DNA from: Quillaja saponaria
Taxonomy: Eukaryota; Streptophyta; Magnoliopsida; Fabales; Quillajaceae
Reading direction: 5' to 3'
Assembly (NCBI GenBank): GCA_029379385.1
Contig: CM055608.1
Location: 23,868,350-23,932,349, forward strand
DNA: 64,000 nt
In this document: positions 25,879-37,938 of the stretch, one piece after another
Numbering within the stretch: the first letter of the stretch is position 1
Layout: each line of letters begins with the position of its first letter
Translations under genes and position numbers: made by a program
Notes under the pieces: model-generated
Told to the model about the DNA's origin: nothing
The model's database searches: none
The model's input: the letters and a program-made list of their open reading frames with translations, nothing else

Positions 25879-28054
25879 TATATTACTTGTAGGCAGTAAA
25901 AACACCCTCCATCAGCTTAATCTTCCCTAACTTGAAAACATACACATATATGTACATAAGACCAGACACAGTGTAAAGCTGAATACTTACTGCACTAGAA
26001 CAGCCATGCTAATATTTGAAGGACAAAGGGATTTGATGAGAAATTACATTAAGAATAAGAAGCTCAATCGCATAATACTAGAGCTGAAAGAAGCAAACAT
26101 GGGTCAACATCAACATTATTACCAAACAGATCTCCTGCAAAATGCAAGTAAATATGAAGTTAAAGGGTGCACTAAAGACGGAGAAACTGAGCTAAAAGTA
26201 TGTACAACAAAAAAATAAAAAAAAAATAAAAAAAATCAGCAAGACCTGAACTAAAGAAAAATGAGCTTAAACTCCATTTTTATTCTAAAAGTAATTACAA
26301 AACAGGAAACAAAATCATTTTCTGATTCCAAAACCAAACAAAATGCATGAGATGCAAAAACTCACATGATTTTCTCAGTTAGTAAGCAACAAATTCTTTT
26401 TTCAAAAGAAAATGCAAAACAAAGTGAAACGAATACCCAAAGAAAAACTATGGAAATGGAGTCATGCAGGAAACTCAGAGAACAAAATGGGAAAAAACTC
26501 AAAAGAGAAACAAAGATGCTTGTACAGATCAGTGGCTAAAAGGGCTTCAAACATGAATGCTACTAAATCTAAAATTTGTTTAAGGATATAGGGTATAGAG
26601 AAAGAGAGAGGGAGGCAGAAATTGCATGAGAAAGACTCAAACCTGAAATAGACTCAGCAGATTTAAGGGTCTCTGTTCGCACTAAAACTAAAACCCCTCT
26701 CTGTTTCAACTTCGAAGCTTCTCAACCCCAGTTTTTCTGTATTCTGTCTTCAATTATGTTAGAGGGTTAATCCGGGGCTTTCAGATTACTAGCTATCCGT
26801 TACAATCATATGTAATCGTAAGGTGGCGTTATGTCTAGTTTGCATTTGACCGATTTGACTCTGACGGGACAGTTTGTTTTGGTTTTTAATATTAGTGTTT
26901 TAAATAATTGGTTTTGTTAGTGAAAATGTAGAAGAACAAAATAATTTTAGGATAATTTGTTGCGTGTTTAGTTAGTTATTAAGAAAGATAATTTGTATTA
27001 TAAGAATATTTAGAAAATTAAATATTTTTGTAAAAAAAATAGTTTAAAAATTATGTCTTGTATTATGTTATAATGTTATATGTATATTCGAAAGACTACA
27101 ATGTTATAATGTAATATGTATATTCGAAAGACTACACAAAAAAATAGTTTAAAAATTATGTCTTATATTATGTTATAATGTTATATATGTATTCAAAAGA
27201 CTACACATAAATAATTTTTGAAAATAGGCTAACACTAAATCGACTCTTGGTCAAAAGTGATTTTCAAACTCTAAATGCAAAACACACCGTTTTAAAATTA
27301 AAACCAAACTTGTACTTAATTTAACTATTAGATAAAAAAAAAATTAATTGGGTAATTATTTTAATTTGATATTTAAAAAAATTGTTTTAAATCAATTTTC
27401 AAAATTACAACTTTTAGTTGTTTTAATATACAATTTTCTAATTAAATTAAATTAAAATATTATAAAATTAGTTGATACCACTAAAACACATAAATTTTTT
27501 TATTTTTTTGGATTATAACGAGTATCCTCAAATTTTTTGAATGTGAATCAAATTTGGTTTGAGAATCAGATATTTAAAGGTTTGTTCCCTTTTCTAAAAA
27601 ACAACTCAAAGACTCGAACCTTTGATCTGGCACTGAAAAAACACATAAAAAAACTTTAATGATATAAAAAAAATTCAAAAAGATGGGTTGGACCTAAAAT
27701 GTAAAACTGAATAATTAAGCTAATATTAATATATTTTTTGAAAAAATATATTAGTTAATCTTATTATATTTTATCTTTAAAAAAAAAAAAAATCTTCTTA
27801 TCTGATTTGATGGTATAATTTGATCAAGAAACTACTAAATAAAAATATAATCTTAAAAGACATTATTAAAAATTTAAAAAAATATTCTTAGGGAATAGGG
27901 ACCCAACATAAAAAATATGTAATTCTCGTCAAAATAATAAATAAAGTCTTTTAATATTTTGAAGAAAAACATGCACTTTATTTTCTGGGGTAAGGGTGTA
28001 GGAGCCCATGTGGCTTATCCAGAAACAAAGAGACTGAACCTAGAGCCATAAACC
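25879..28054. other. Divergent intergenic region between the SUVH locus and PSRP5
   Basis: The right flank of SUVH (to about 26760) looks like a 5'-UTR with an intron. From 26.8 to 28.0 kb the DNA is AT-rich spacer. On the minus strand near 27610-27640, GGTTCGAGTC resembles an RNA polymerase III B box, but I see no matching A box. No ORF here is recognisable. Confidence 0.5.
27033..27207. repeat. Tandem repeat array, about 70- and 37-bp units
   Basis: A unit at about 27033-27100 (AAAATAGTTTAAAAATTATG to CGAAAGACTACA) is followed by a partial copy of its second half at 27101-27137. A second full unit follows at 27138-27207. This looks like replication slippage in AT-rich spacer. Confidence 0.85.
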
Positions 28055-29161
28055 ATGGCTCTTCTCTGCTGCAAATTTCGAACCCCTCTCACTTCATTAC
28101 AACCTTCTTCTTCATCATCTTCGGCCATAGCTACTACCGCAGGTAATATCTTGTACCTCTGTTTAATACAATTTTCCAAAGAGAGAGGAACAATGGTTGT
28201 CTCAATATTTTGATGGATATCTACGCTCACAACTTGTATTCCTATTTTGAATATTTCAATTATGCTCTCATTTGGGTCTGTTGGTTGAACCCTCTCAAGG
28301 TTTATATCATATTTTTGCATGCCCATGAAGAAAAGGAAAAAATTTCACAATGATGAAGCCAAATGGTGTTATGTTATGATGTTGTTCTTAGAAATTCCTG
28401 TCTTTGCCGATGGGCAAAGCTCATTTTGGTCTTTTTTTTTTTTTTTCAATTACATTAACCTCCCTTTTGTTTTCTTTTTGATGAATTTATTATTTCCTTT
28501 TTCATTTCACAATCTAATCCCTGCTATAAATCAACACTACAACCCACTTCATTTTGCTCATGCTGCCCCAATCTGAAAATTCAATCACCTTGTATGACTC
28601 TCCTCTCTCTCTCTCTCCCCCGCCCCCCCCTCTTCAGTTGATGAATAATGTCTTCTATTATGTGAAGTTCCTTATTCTCAATTTTGTTCCGTGTATATGT
28701 ATACACATCCACCTACAGTGATGTATGTTAGGATTTGCCATATATATATATATATTATGTAATGTTTGTATCTTAGTTCTCATATCTGAAACTTGTTTTG
28801 GTTACTAGTTTCCAGATTGCACATTAAGGCCATTGATCTGCCTTCAAATTCCTTCAATGGAGTGAGAATTCGCGCACCCTTTGGTGCCAACAGGACAGGT
28901 AGAATACTTGTCAGAGCTGCTTCTGATGTTGATGGAGCTGCCGCAACAGATGGTGTCGAGCCTCCAGATAGCAAGAAAGAGGTTGCGCCAGTTGACAAGC
29001 TCCCTTTGGAGTCAAAGCTGCAGGAGAGGCAGGAGCAGAAACTGAGGATGAAGTTGGCTAAGAAGATAAGGCTTAGGAGAAAAAGGCTTGTCCGAAAGCG
29101 GAGATTGAGGAAGAAGGGAAGATGGCCACCTTCTAAGATGAACAAGTTAAAGAATGTCTGA
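28055..29161 (+). CDS. PSRP5: Plastid-specific ribosomal protein 5 (chloroplast 50S subunit)
   Basis: Small basic protein of the chloroplast large ribosomal subunit, specific to plants (PSRP5, also called cL37). Exons are 28055-28142 and 28809-29161, joined at GCA G|TT TCC by a GT-AG intron, giving 146 residues. The first 60 or so residues form a Ser/Thr-rich transit peptide. An acidic linker (DVDGAAATDGVEPPDSKKE) follows, then the highly basic conserved C-terminus with RLRRKRLVRKRRLRKKGRWP and the family end SKMNKLKNV. The exon 2 ORF could start upstream in the intron, but only the spliced form gives a normal transit peptide. It is convergent with the RING gene and divergent from SUVH. Confidence 0.93.
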
Positions 29162-30531
29162 ACTCTAGCACAAGGTATCTTAAGGTTCAGACCTGACTCT
29201 ACTGCTTCTTGTATCATTCACAATGTTCATTTATTTTGTCAATTTGATGAAAAAGTACACAATTTGTTTTGTAATTTCCCTATGAATTCTAAAGAATCCT
29301 CGTCACCAATAATCTTGCATGAATATTGCTGATACCTATGTTAAATTTACTGTTACTTTGATGGCCATGCTACATTACTGAGTTACGAGTTACAACAGCT
29401 TTGGCATCTGTTCTCCAAGTTATATTCTTTTTTGGTTCTTAAGCCGGAAATTTTAATTGATTCTTTGAAAGAGAAAATGCAATGTGTGCATAATTCTGAA
29501 CATTGCTGGATAGTGAATTTTCAGTTAACTATCTTCAGTTTGTCGCTTTCATATCAGCCCTAGAGTCGTTCCTGGCTCTGTATTCATGAATCACTCTGAA
29601 AAAGAATGTTCCTTGTGCTAAATTACTAATCATGGAAGTCACCATTTGACATTCCATTTAAATCATAACCCTTGCCTTTAACATAGTTCACAAGCAGATG
29701 TCTGAATGCATCCACAGTACGTGTATGTTTGTTGTAAGTAAAAAAAAAAAAAAAAAGATCTGAACTTAGTGAAGAAAATTGGTTCTTCAGTTATTTTATC
29801 TCTCGTCTAATACAGTAGATTCTAAGTTCACCCTCCATCCATGTTTGTCCTTATGTAATAGATGCAATTTAGTCTCTACAGGCTTTCCATTCTCACCTCA
29901 TACCTTATTAAGATTATAGCCATCAAACTCAGCATTTGCCAAATCATATGGCAATGCCTTTACACTTTGCCTTCACGTTTTCAACTTCAACATCCTGAGA
30001 AGGTAGCAAATCGCAATCACTGCCGAGCACAACACTAACAGTAGTCACTTTGCAGTAAACCAAGTGTAGTTCCAGAAGACATTGTCATACAAGGTCCCTT
30101 TTCCCCATTACTCGTCAGCCTTTTTAAATGCTGTTTTTTTTTTTATTAAATAAAAAAAATTTTGGAGGGGGCGGGGGAACATCGGTGACTGCAAAGGCAT
30201 TTTGTTACAGTAACTGCTCTTATATTTCTGCAATTGCAAATCAAATGATAGGGGGAGACCATTTCTATTGTGTCTACAAAGATTTACATAACCCCGTCAT
30301 AAACTGAACTAGAGAATGCAACCATAAATCCTATTAAATACAAGCTTTACAGAAACAAAATTCCAAGGATTGGAACATTTGTAAGAAAAAAAGCTTATTT
30401 CCCCCTCTTATTTACATTTTATTTACCATCTCTGTCAGCAGATTACCATCAGAAATCTCCACTATGGAATCTCCCTGTTTTCTTCCTCCAAAATATTCTG
30501 CCTGTCAAATCTCACTGGAGGCGAATAACAG
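29162..30531. other. Convergent intergenic region, no gene seen
   Basis: Lies between the 3' end of PSRP5 and the 3' end of the RING gene, so it should hold both 3'-UTRs. It contains an A run at about 29740-29756. I see no ORF of interest. Confidence 0.6.
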
Positions 30532-33500
30532 CTAAACCAGTGTATCACCTCTGAGTATATTAAATTTGCAGAGAGGACAGGTTGCTTTAGTTCGAAGCCA
30601 TCTACTGATGCATCCACAATGAAAATGATGGTTGCAGGGAAGGCGATAAAGCTCTGCTCCTTCTACATACTGAGACAGGCAGATGCAGCAGTCCTACAAC
30701 ACAAACAGATGCAAGTTAATTAAATGTCTCTGTTTAATTTGCAAAAGCAGAAGCAACTATAGATGGATGAGAGAAATGAGGAAAAGACAAGAATGTTATC
30801 TTCAGCTCCATGCTCCACGTTATCATGTGGACAGGATTAGTTGGATGGGTAAAAGCTTTTACGGTAGAACTCTAGTATTTGATCATTGATGGTGATTAGT
30901 CAATCATAGTCATGGGTGTAGATTTTAAAGCCAAAAGGAGATTTTCCGGAGACATTCTTGACTCTTATTTTCCTAGAGTAATTATTTACTAGTTTCAGTG
31001 TTCCACAACAGAAAATAGATATTATATTTCATTGGAAAAATTAAACTTGAAATGCGTACTCTTTATTACCATAAAATATATATGCTTCAATTGATGAACA
31101 TGACCAACATATTCTTGAACTTCCTCTATAAAAAGAAAAAAACATATTCTTGAACTTCCAGTTTCTTCTTCATAATCTAACATGGAATAACAATCTTGTG
31201 TTGCAATATAAATCATATTAACATAAACAAATCCATTAACATTTTTGAAACTCTTCTTTAAATGTGCACTTGTTTGTGCAAAGCACTGATGAAATATTTA
31301 CGAGACGTGTAGAAATTGCATTTGAATTCCATTGTTAGTAGCACGAAAAATTTTGTATTCCATTGCTTCAGTTTTTGGCTAACATACAAATTCTAATCTC
31401 CATGACGCAGGACCTCTACCAAAGCAAAAAACTACACTATTTTACCAAGATGCACATATATTTCTCAATTATCTCTAATTAAAACTGATTCGTCTAGTAG
31501 GCAACTGGGGTAAAAAAATTTAGGGACATCTCAAAATCTTGGTAAAACTTTAGGGAGACAAAATGACAAAGTAATTTAATTGAAGATAAAGTATACCAAA
31601 ATGGAAATATCAAATACACCAGCCAAGGCAGGGGACTACACAACATAAAAGGATGATAAGCAGATACATACATACATGAAACTTAATAGAGACAAATTCT
31701 AAGGTAAGAGATATATGGTACTCACAGAATCCTCTGGAGGAAGAGAAAGTTCATTGATGTGGTTACTAATGCCCGAGTCCATTCTTGTCCTGACAACCTG
31801 ATTTTTGTCACCATCAAATAGCAACAAACTTGACTGGCAAAATCTATACTTGGGAAGGGAACTGATATCTTCTTCAGATGCACCTTCTCTTAATGCAATA
31901 GCATAGGCAAATGCCACAATTGGGACGCAGCAGCAGAAAGCAAAGAAAATTATACATGCCATTCCAATGCAAAAGATAACAAAAAACACATCGAATGCAA
32001 GAAATACAACTGTTAACCTGCAAAAATATGATGGACACATAGGTGAGGGTTCACATTATGTAAAATAGACAGGACAGGATTATTCTATAATACTAATATT
32101 ATTATTTTTTTATAATGAAGGTTCCATTGTTATCGCAATCCATGACTTACTGTCAAATGATGACCTGATTTCACATTTTTGAAGGCTCTTGAGATTATTA
32201 GAGCCAAATGAATACCAGCAAGTATCCCAAACGGGTACAGAAAATGTGTTACAATAGAGAAGACTGTTTTGGCATTACATTCTACCTTCAGGCGTCCGAT
32301 ATCTCAATTCTCAGCTATAATGATTTCGGCTGTGAAAACAGAAGGGGGGGGGGGGGTCGTAGACACAGATCGAGGTGATGATAAAACACTCACTAGCAGA
32401 GATTCAAAAATACAAACAATTAACTATGATACTTTGTGATAATTGTCAATTGACTACACTTTTCACCAATCTTGCAGCACCATCAGGTGCACTGAATCAA
32501 CACATAAATCAAAGCTATAATAGACAAGGAAATGCAATCTTGTTGTGGCATTCAATAGAAATGTAAGACAAGTCTAACTTGTATGCCACCGCTCATATGC
32601 AAGGTGACCACGATTAAGGTAAGTTTGTTAGTTAGCGAACATCCAACTAAGACTATAAGCAAGATGTTTAAAATCTAAATCAGGGCTCTTACCAGTAGAG
32701 ACTAGGGCAATCTTGCAAAAGTGCACGGCCACCAGCAACAATCCAATAAAATCCAAAGACCCACCAAACGGATGATACCATTGTGTTCAAAGACTCTAAC
32801 TTCTTTGCAATGCTGAGAAATAAAAGAAAGAGTTAAATGTAACTTTTTCCCCTTAGTCCAGGCTACAGCTTGTAATTATCATCCAGTATATATTCTGTCC
32901 ATCAGTAGCTAACTTTTGCATTCAATGTAACTGAATGTTGATTGTTGATATACTCCTTTTCTAATTTCATCTACATTTCTTCTCTTTTGCTATCTAAGTT
33001 GTCACTTACTTGTACCTGATCATGACGCATAATAACAGATAGATTATCATCTACAATATATCCCGTCCATCAGTAACTAAATTTTGCATTCAATGTAACT
33101 AAATGCTGATATCCTCCTACTTTTATTTCATCCATGTTTCTTCTCTTTTGCAGTCTAAGTTGTCACTTAAATGTACATGATCAACTGATCATGATGCATA
33201 ATAACAGATAGATTATTGTCTTCATATATTTTATTAATATTTCTATTAACTTCTTGGTGTAATTATTGTTTTACTTACTATTATTATTTCATTTTTATCA
33301 ATTACCTTTTACATTTTCTGTCTCAGATAGAACACAGAAGCTATGTTTTAAATAGAACTGGAAACTTTCAATTGTCCGGCTATGTATATTCTCACTCACA
33401 CAGTTGCATGTTATGTGCAGTAAATGAGTACAAATCACAATATATACATATCAAAAAGTTCACCACCATTCCAATATTAAAGAAACTAGAGAAATCCAAC

Positions 33501-34818
33501 TCATGAATTTTAACCACTCCATCAGCACACGCAAAATGCCTGTTTTACTAGGTGCAATCAAGAGCAAATACATATTAGAAAGGAAGAAGGAAACAAACAT
33601 AATAAAATGATAACTCCACCCACTCCAAAAACCAAAGAATAAATAAGAAACTGAAGGACACATGAACACTAGAAATTATAGTTCTTTTTATTAATTGAAG
33701 TTTCTTATTAGTTTACCACCTTGGACCTATGCCATTTCTCTTTTCTTCTTCTCAAGTGAATAAAAGTTTACACATAGAAAGGAATACGTTTGCATTGTAG
33801 ATTACTACATGAAAGATTTAGCCAATGCTGCCAAACTTACAGTAATCATTCTCTTCTCCATTACTAGTTGTAGACTAGGTGCTATAAGAGGAGGAACAGA
33901 TGTTAAAAGCAGATCTCCAATACACAGAGTTGAAAATAATAGTTTCTTTAATCAAAACTAAATTTTGAAAGTAGTGTACATAATCAGTAAAAACTTTTCC
34001 CAGTCATTAAGAAGGTACAATTTTTCCGGGAGAGATGGGAATAATACAATGGGAAATTTGATAAACAAATGCAAAGAACAATACACAACTAGCCGCAAGA
34101 GCTTTATATTCATAATAATGCAGCAACTAATGTATTTTATTAACGAATAAAGCAACTCAAGACCAGCCAAAATTAAAAAAGAAAAAGAAAATTCCACCAA
34201 ACGATTAAAGAGACCAAACAAACAGTACAGAATTATTTTCTTTAGAAAAGTATCGTAGTCTGTTCAATATATCCCAGTTTATCAATTGTGTTAATGGGAA
34301 TTAGTCGAAGCTAAAATATCAAATATAGTGCATATTTAATTAACTAGACTAGAGCACCTGTTCTGATTATGAGACAATGAAAGGCCAACATCAACCCCAT
34401 GATAATCAATGATTCTCCTCCGATACTCAGAAAACACAAAACCCACATGAAGAATGCACTGAAGAGCATATCCACAGAGCCAGAGCCTCAGAGGGGTTGA
34501 CGGTCGCTCACCAAATGTGGACAAGAGCACCACTACAGCGATGAGAACAAAGGCTAGGTTCCAAATGAGGTCCAGAACCAAAATAGGCTTGGAGTAGGCG
34601 CAACTGCTGTCACCATTGGGATGGTCATCATCATCCTCAAATTGGGGTTGAACGCAGTCTCCAAGAAAAATTCGGTGGTGACCGGCGGTAATCAAACGAG
34701 TGGCATAGCGAGTTAGGGGGAAAGTGAAAGTTGTATATATGATGGAGCCGAGGGCCATAGAACCATTTCCACGACTAACGGCAACATCACCACTATGCAA
34801 AAGGCGTTCTTCCTCCAT
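30532..34818 (-). CDS. Membrane-bound RING-H2 E3 ubiquitin ligase (At1g12760/At4g11680-like)
   Basis: Predicted multi-pass membrane E3 ligase. Exons on the minus strand are 34818-34358, 32812-32693, 32017-31726 and 30693-30532. Phases 2, 2 and 0 match, giving 344 residues. Exon 1 encodes a soluble N-terminus and two hydrophobic helices ([19 protein letters not shown] and [17 protein letters not shown]). Exon 2 holds a third ([16 protein letters not shown]). Exon 3 holds a long hydrophobic stretch of two helices. Exon 4 is the RING, with C293xxC296, CNHHFHCGC (C-x-H-x2-H-x2-C) and CPLC. All eight zinc ligands are present. The protein ends NILRGDTLV shortly after the RING. An in-frame ATG at 34926 would extend the N-terminus by 36 residues; the ATG at 34818 ([10 protein letters not shown]) fits the family better. 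Substrate unknown. Confidence 0.92.
32875..33211. repeat. 168-bp tandem duplication in intron 1 of the RING gene
   Basis: Units about 32875-33042 and 33043-33211 share CCGTCCATCAGTA-like, TTTTGCATTCAATGTAACT, TTTCTTCTCTTTTGC, CTAAGTTGTCACTTA and GCATAATAACAGATAGATTA segments in order, with scattered substitutions and small indels. Confidence 0.9.
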
Positions 34819-37298
34819 TTTTGACTTGGGTCCAAGACAGAGTGATTCTACAGGCAAAGAGACACCAAATGAGAGAGAGTGGCGAGTGGAGGAGGGAGCT
34901 GGTAAAGGTTGGTTTTCGAAAAGCACTAAAATATGGCACTAGTGGTGGAGGCACTAATGGGGCTAGAGCTTGGAGGAAGAGAAACGACGTCGCAGCGCAT
35001 TGAGGATGGATTTTGATTGGAGCTTGGTTTTCCCTTCTTTTTCTTTTTTCATGAAATGGTTGCACGATACGCACAAGTCAGACAATATTTATGAATTAAA
35101 AGAAAATAATTGATTGAATGGGATTCAATGTGGGATGATCCGATAACATGAGATGGAATTGAATTAAGATGATAATTTGATTTATTGGATAGCCGGATTA
35201 AATATCTTACACCCAATTAGATTTTTATGTAATTGATTTGTGAACTATGATAATTTTTTTTATAAAATTTATTTCTAGATATTATCAAAAGTATATCTTA
35301 CTTGACTATGTCACGATCAGGAAATCTTCTTAACAATTATATTGAGAGATATTTTTAACGATTACATGTACTAAAATTTGAATTTGTGTCATTCTCTTAA
35401 AAATACAATTCAGTTACCATTGCACACAATATTTATTGATAATTTTAGATAAAATGAGTCTAGATCAATTTATATTTACACTATTACTACTATTATTGTT
35501 ATATATAAAAGTTGCTTGATTACATACTTTTTTTTTTCTCCTAAATATACTTTTGAACTTTTATTATTATTCTTTATAATGTTTTTTTTTTGAAAAAAAA
35601 TCTTTAATTGTGATTTTGCTACAACTAGACTATTAATTTTTGTTTTTTTGTTTTTTTTTTTCCTAATTATTTTTCATTTTAATATTAATATAATTGTAAT
35701 TTTATTTTTTCAATATTAATAAGTCTACAATTTGTTAATTTATCAATAGTAATTAAAATTGAATTTCTCAAAAAACTTTATTTAATAAGTTACATATAAA
35801 TATAATAGTATAAGTTAATTTTTTTTTATAAAAATATGCTATTAATTAAAATAAATATATTAAGAGTATAGGTTTTATGATTATGAAGTTAACCTAATTT
35901 GAATTCAGTATGTTATGATCAATTGAGGAAATTATATGTTTCCGTTTATGTTTTCTTTTCTTTGAGGTTTACTAAAATAATATTCAAATTCAATAATTAG
36001 AAAAAATAACATTTTCCTCTTTAAATTGGATGGACTAATAGTGTTTTTCCAATTTTATTTTTAAAATACCAAAAAATCATGTCATATTCTTTATGTAATA
36101 AAAAGTTATATTTTCATTTAAGTTTTTTTTTTTTTTTTTTTTTTGTAGAATCATTTATCTTTTTAACATAAATCCTAAATAATTAGTTTTTTTTCCCTAT
36201 ATTTTTCTCTACTTTCCATTTTCTTAATAGCAATACATTATGTTAACTTTATTTTTTATATTTTAATATACTTTTCTAATAAAATTAATTTTTTAGAGAA
36301 AAAACATAAAAGAAGGGGACGAGAACATCTTAATAATTTTTAGATGTATTATTCACTAATTAATGATTATAAATCTTTGTATGATTCATGTTATCTAATT
36401 TTTTAAAATTTGTCTTCTTAATTAATATTGTAAACCAATTTTATTATCATATTTTTTTATTAAAAAAAAAAGGGTGACCTTGGTATAAAAAATTGAAGTT
36501 TAAAACTTGTTTGTAAAGAAACTCAGATCTATTAGTCTAGTGCATATCAACTTACTAATTTTGGACGTAATGTATAGTAAGAATTTACTTTGTGGGATGA
36601 TCGTCTACTCTCTCTAGATATAGTTCTCTTTCATTAGCATATGCGGTATCATGTAATTTTTGGTAATATTCTGTTGCACCAAAATAAAAACTCATACATA
36701 CTATTAAGAATCAAATAAGTCATATCATAACTTTTTAATATCAATAAAAAAATGTCATAATTATATATATATTTGAATTCAATTAATCTAAATTTATATT
36801 TTTAGAGTTTATATCATGAAAAAAGTAAAAAAATAAAATAAAAAATTATATGTTTTGATATTCTATTTTACTTATATAGTTAAAATTTTTTTTTTTTGGT
36901 ATTTTATTGTAACAATTTAGGAATAGATTAAGTATTTATAACTTATTTGAAAAGATAAAATAAAAATTATGACTTATTTGTCAAAAATATGACATGAAAT
37001 TTTAATACTTTAGAGATAAAATTGAGAATTCATAATAATTTTTTCTCAAAAAATTTATTAATCCAATTCAAGAAATGGAATCTTTTAAAACCAAATGTTG
37101 TTTTGGCAAATTTTAATAGAGAAAAGTGTAATTTATTTAAAAATAATAATTCATTGTTCTTATAAAAGTTGTTGCCTTGTTGGGTCTGTACTCTGTACAT
37201 GTGAATTGACCCAAATTTTCTAGGATGGTGGTCATTATAATTGCCTTTAATACTTTCATTTCCTATTCATCCTTTTTTTTTTTTTTTAACTACTGCTC
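34819..37298. other. Intergenic spacer, very AT-rich, no gene seen
   Basis: Starts with the RING gene promoter. From 35.1 to 37.3 kb it is AT-rich with long T runs (for example 36123-36144) and no recognisable coding sequence. Confidence 0.6.
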
Positions 37299-37446
37299 TT
37301 AGAATATTTTGTTAAAAATAAATATTTGTAATATTTATTATAATAATTAATTATAATAATAATATTATTTAATACATAAATTATTATTTTAAAAAATTTT
37401 AATTTTCAAATCTCATATTTATTACATCTTAACAAATACTTTTAGA
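37299..37446. mobile_element. Short MITE with about 18-bp imperfect TIRs
   Basis: The left end CTTAGAATATTTTGTTAA pairs with the reverse complement of the right end TTAACAAATACTTTTAGAC. The interior (TTATTTAATACATAAATTATTATTTTAAAAA) matches the AT-rich block at about 14430-14475, so the two belong to one family. Confidence 0.55.
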
Positions 37447-37450
37447 CCTT

Positions 37451-37641
37451 AATTTTTTTTTTTTATTTACAAAAATAGAAATGTTGTATATATATTTATC
37501 GAGTGTTAATTAATTTTAAGATTATGTTAATTATTTGATGATTTGAATCTCAAATAGCGAATATTATCTCCTCAATCACTTTTCATCACCATGATTTGAA
37601 CCTTGAGGATGCTTATCACTTCAACCACTACCCCTACGTCT
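37451..37641 (-). mobile_element. Candidate tRNA-derived SINE
   Basis: On the minus strand, an A-box-like GTAGTGGTTGAAG (37619-37632) is followed by a B-box-like GGTTCAAATCATGG (37589-37602) at tRNA-like spacing. The element ends in an A-rich tail (T run at 37453-37464 on the plus strand). These are hallmarks of plant tRNA-derived SINEs. I found no clear target-site duplication, and the tail abuts the neighbouring MITE. Confidence 0.45.
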
Positions 37642-37938
37642 AAAGAGCGGTTGTTAAAAAAATCAAGGGTGAATTGTGTGGTTAAGCTTGTATTATTGTC
37701 TGGTTATGGCTATCATTAATCCAATGCACCATACACATGGAGTGACGAATAAATTCTCTAACTACATTTGACATGTTCTAGCAAAGGAAAACTTGTGGGA
37801 AATAAAGTTACCTGGAACTGGAATTGACTGGCGAAAGCTTTATATTATTTACAGCAGAGTTCTGGCTAATTTAATAGAAGACTAGGCAGGCAAATATGCT
37901 GGCCATCTGCATTTAATTATTGCATAAAACTATACATC

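Noticed and set aside
27604..27640. tRNA-like B box GGTTCGAGTC on the minus strand
   Set aside because: No matching A box, no cloverleaf and no tail; an isolated match.
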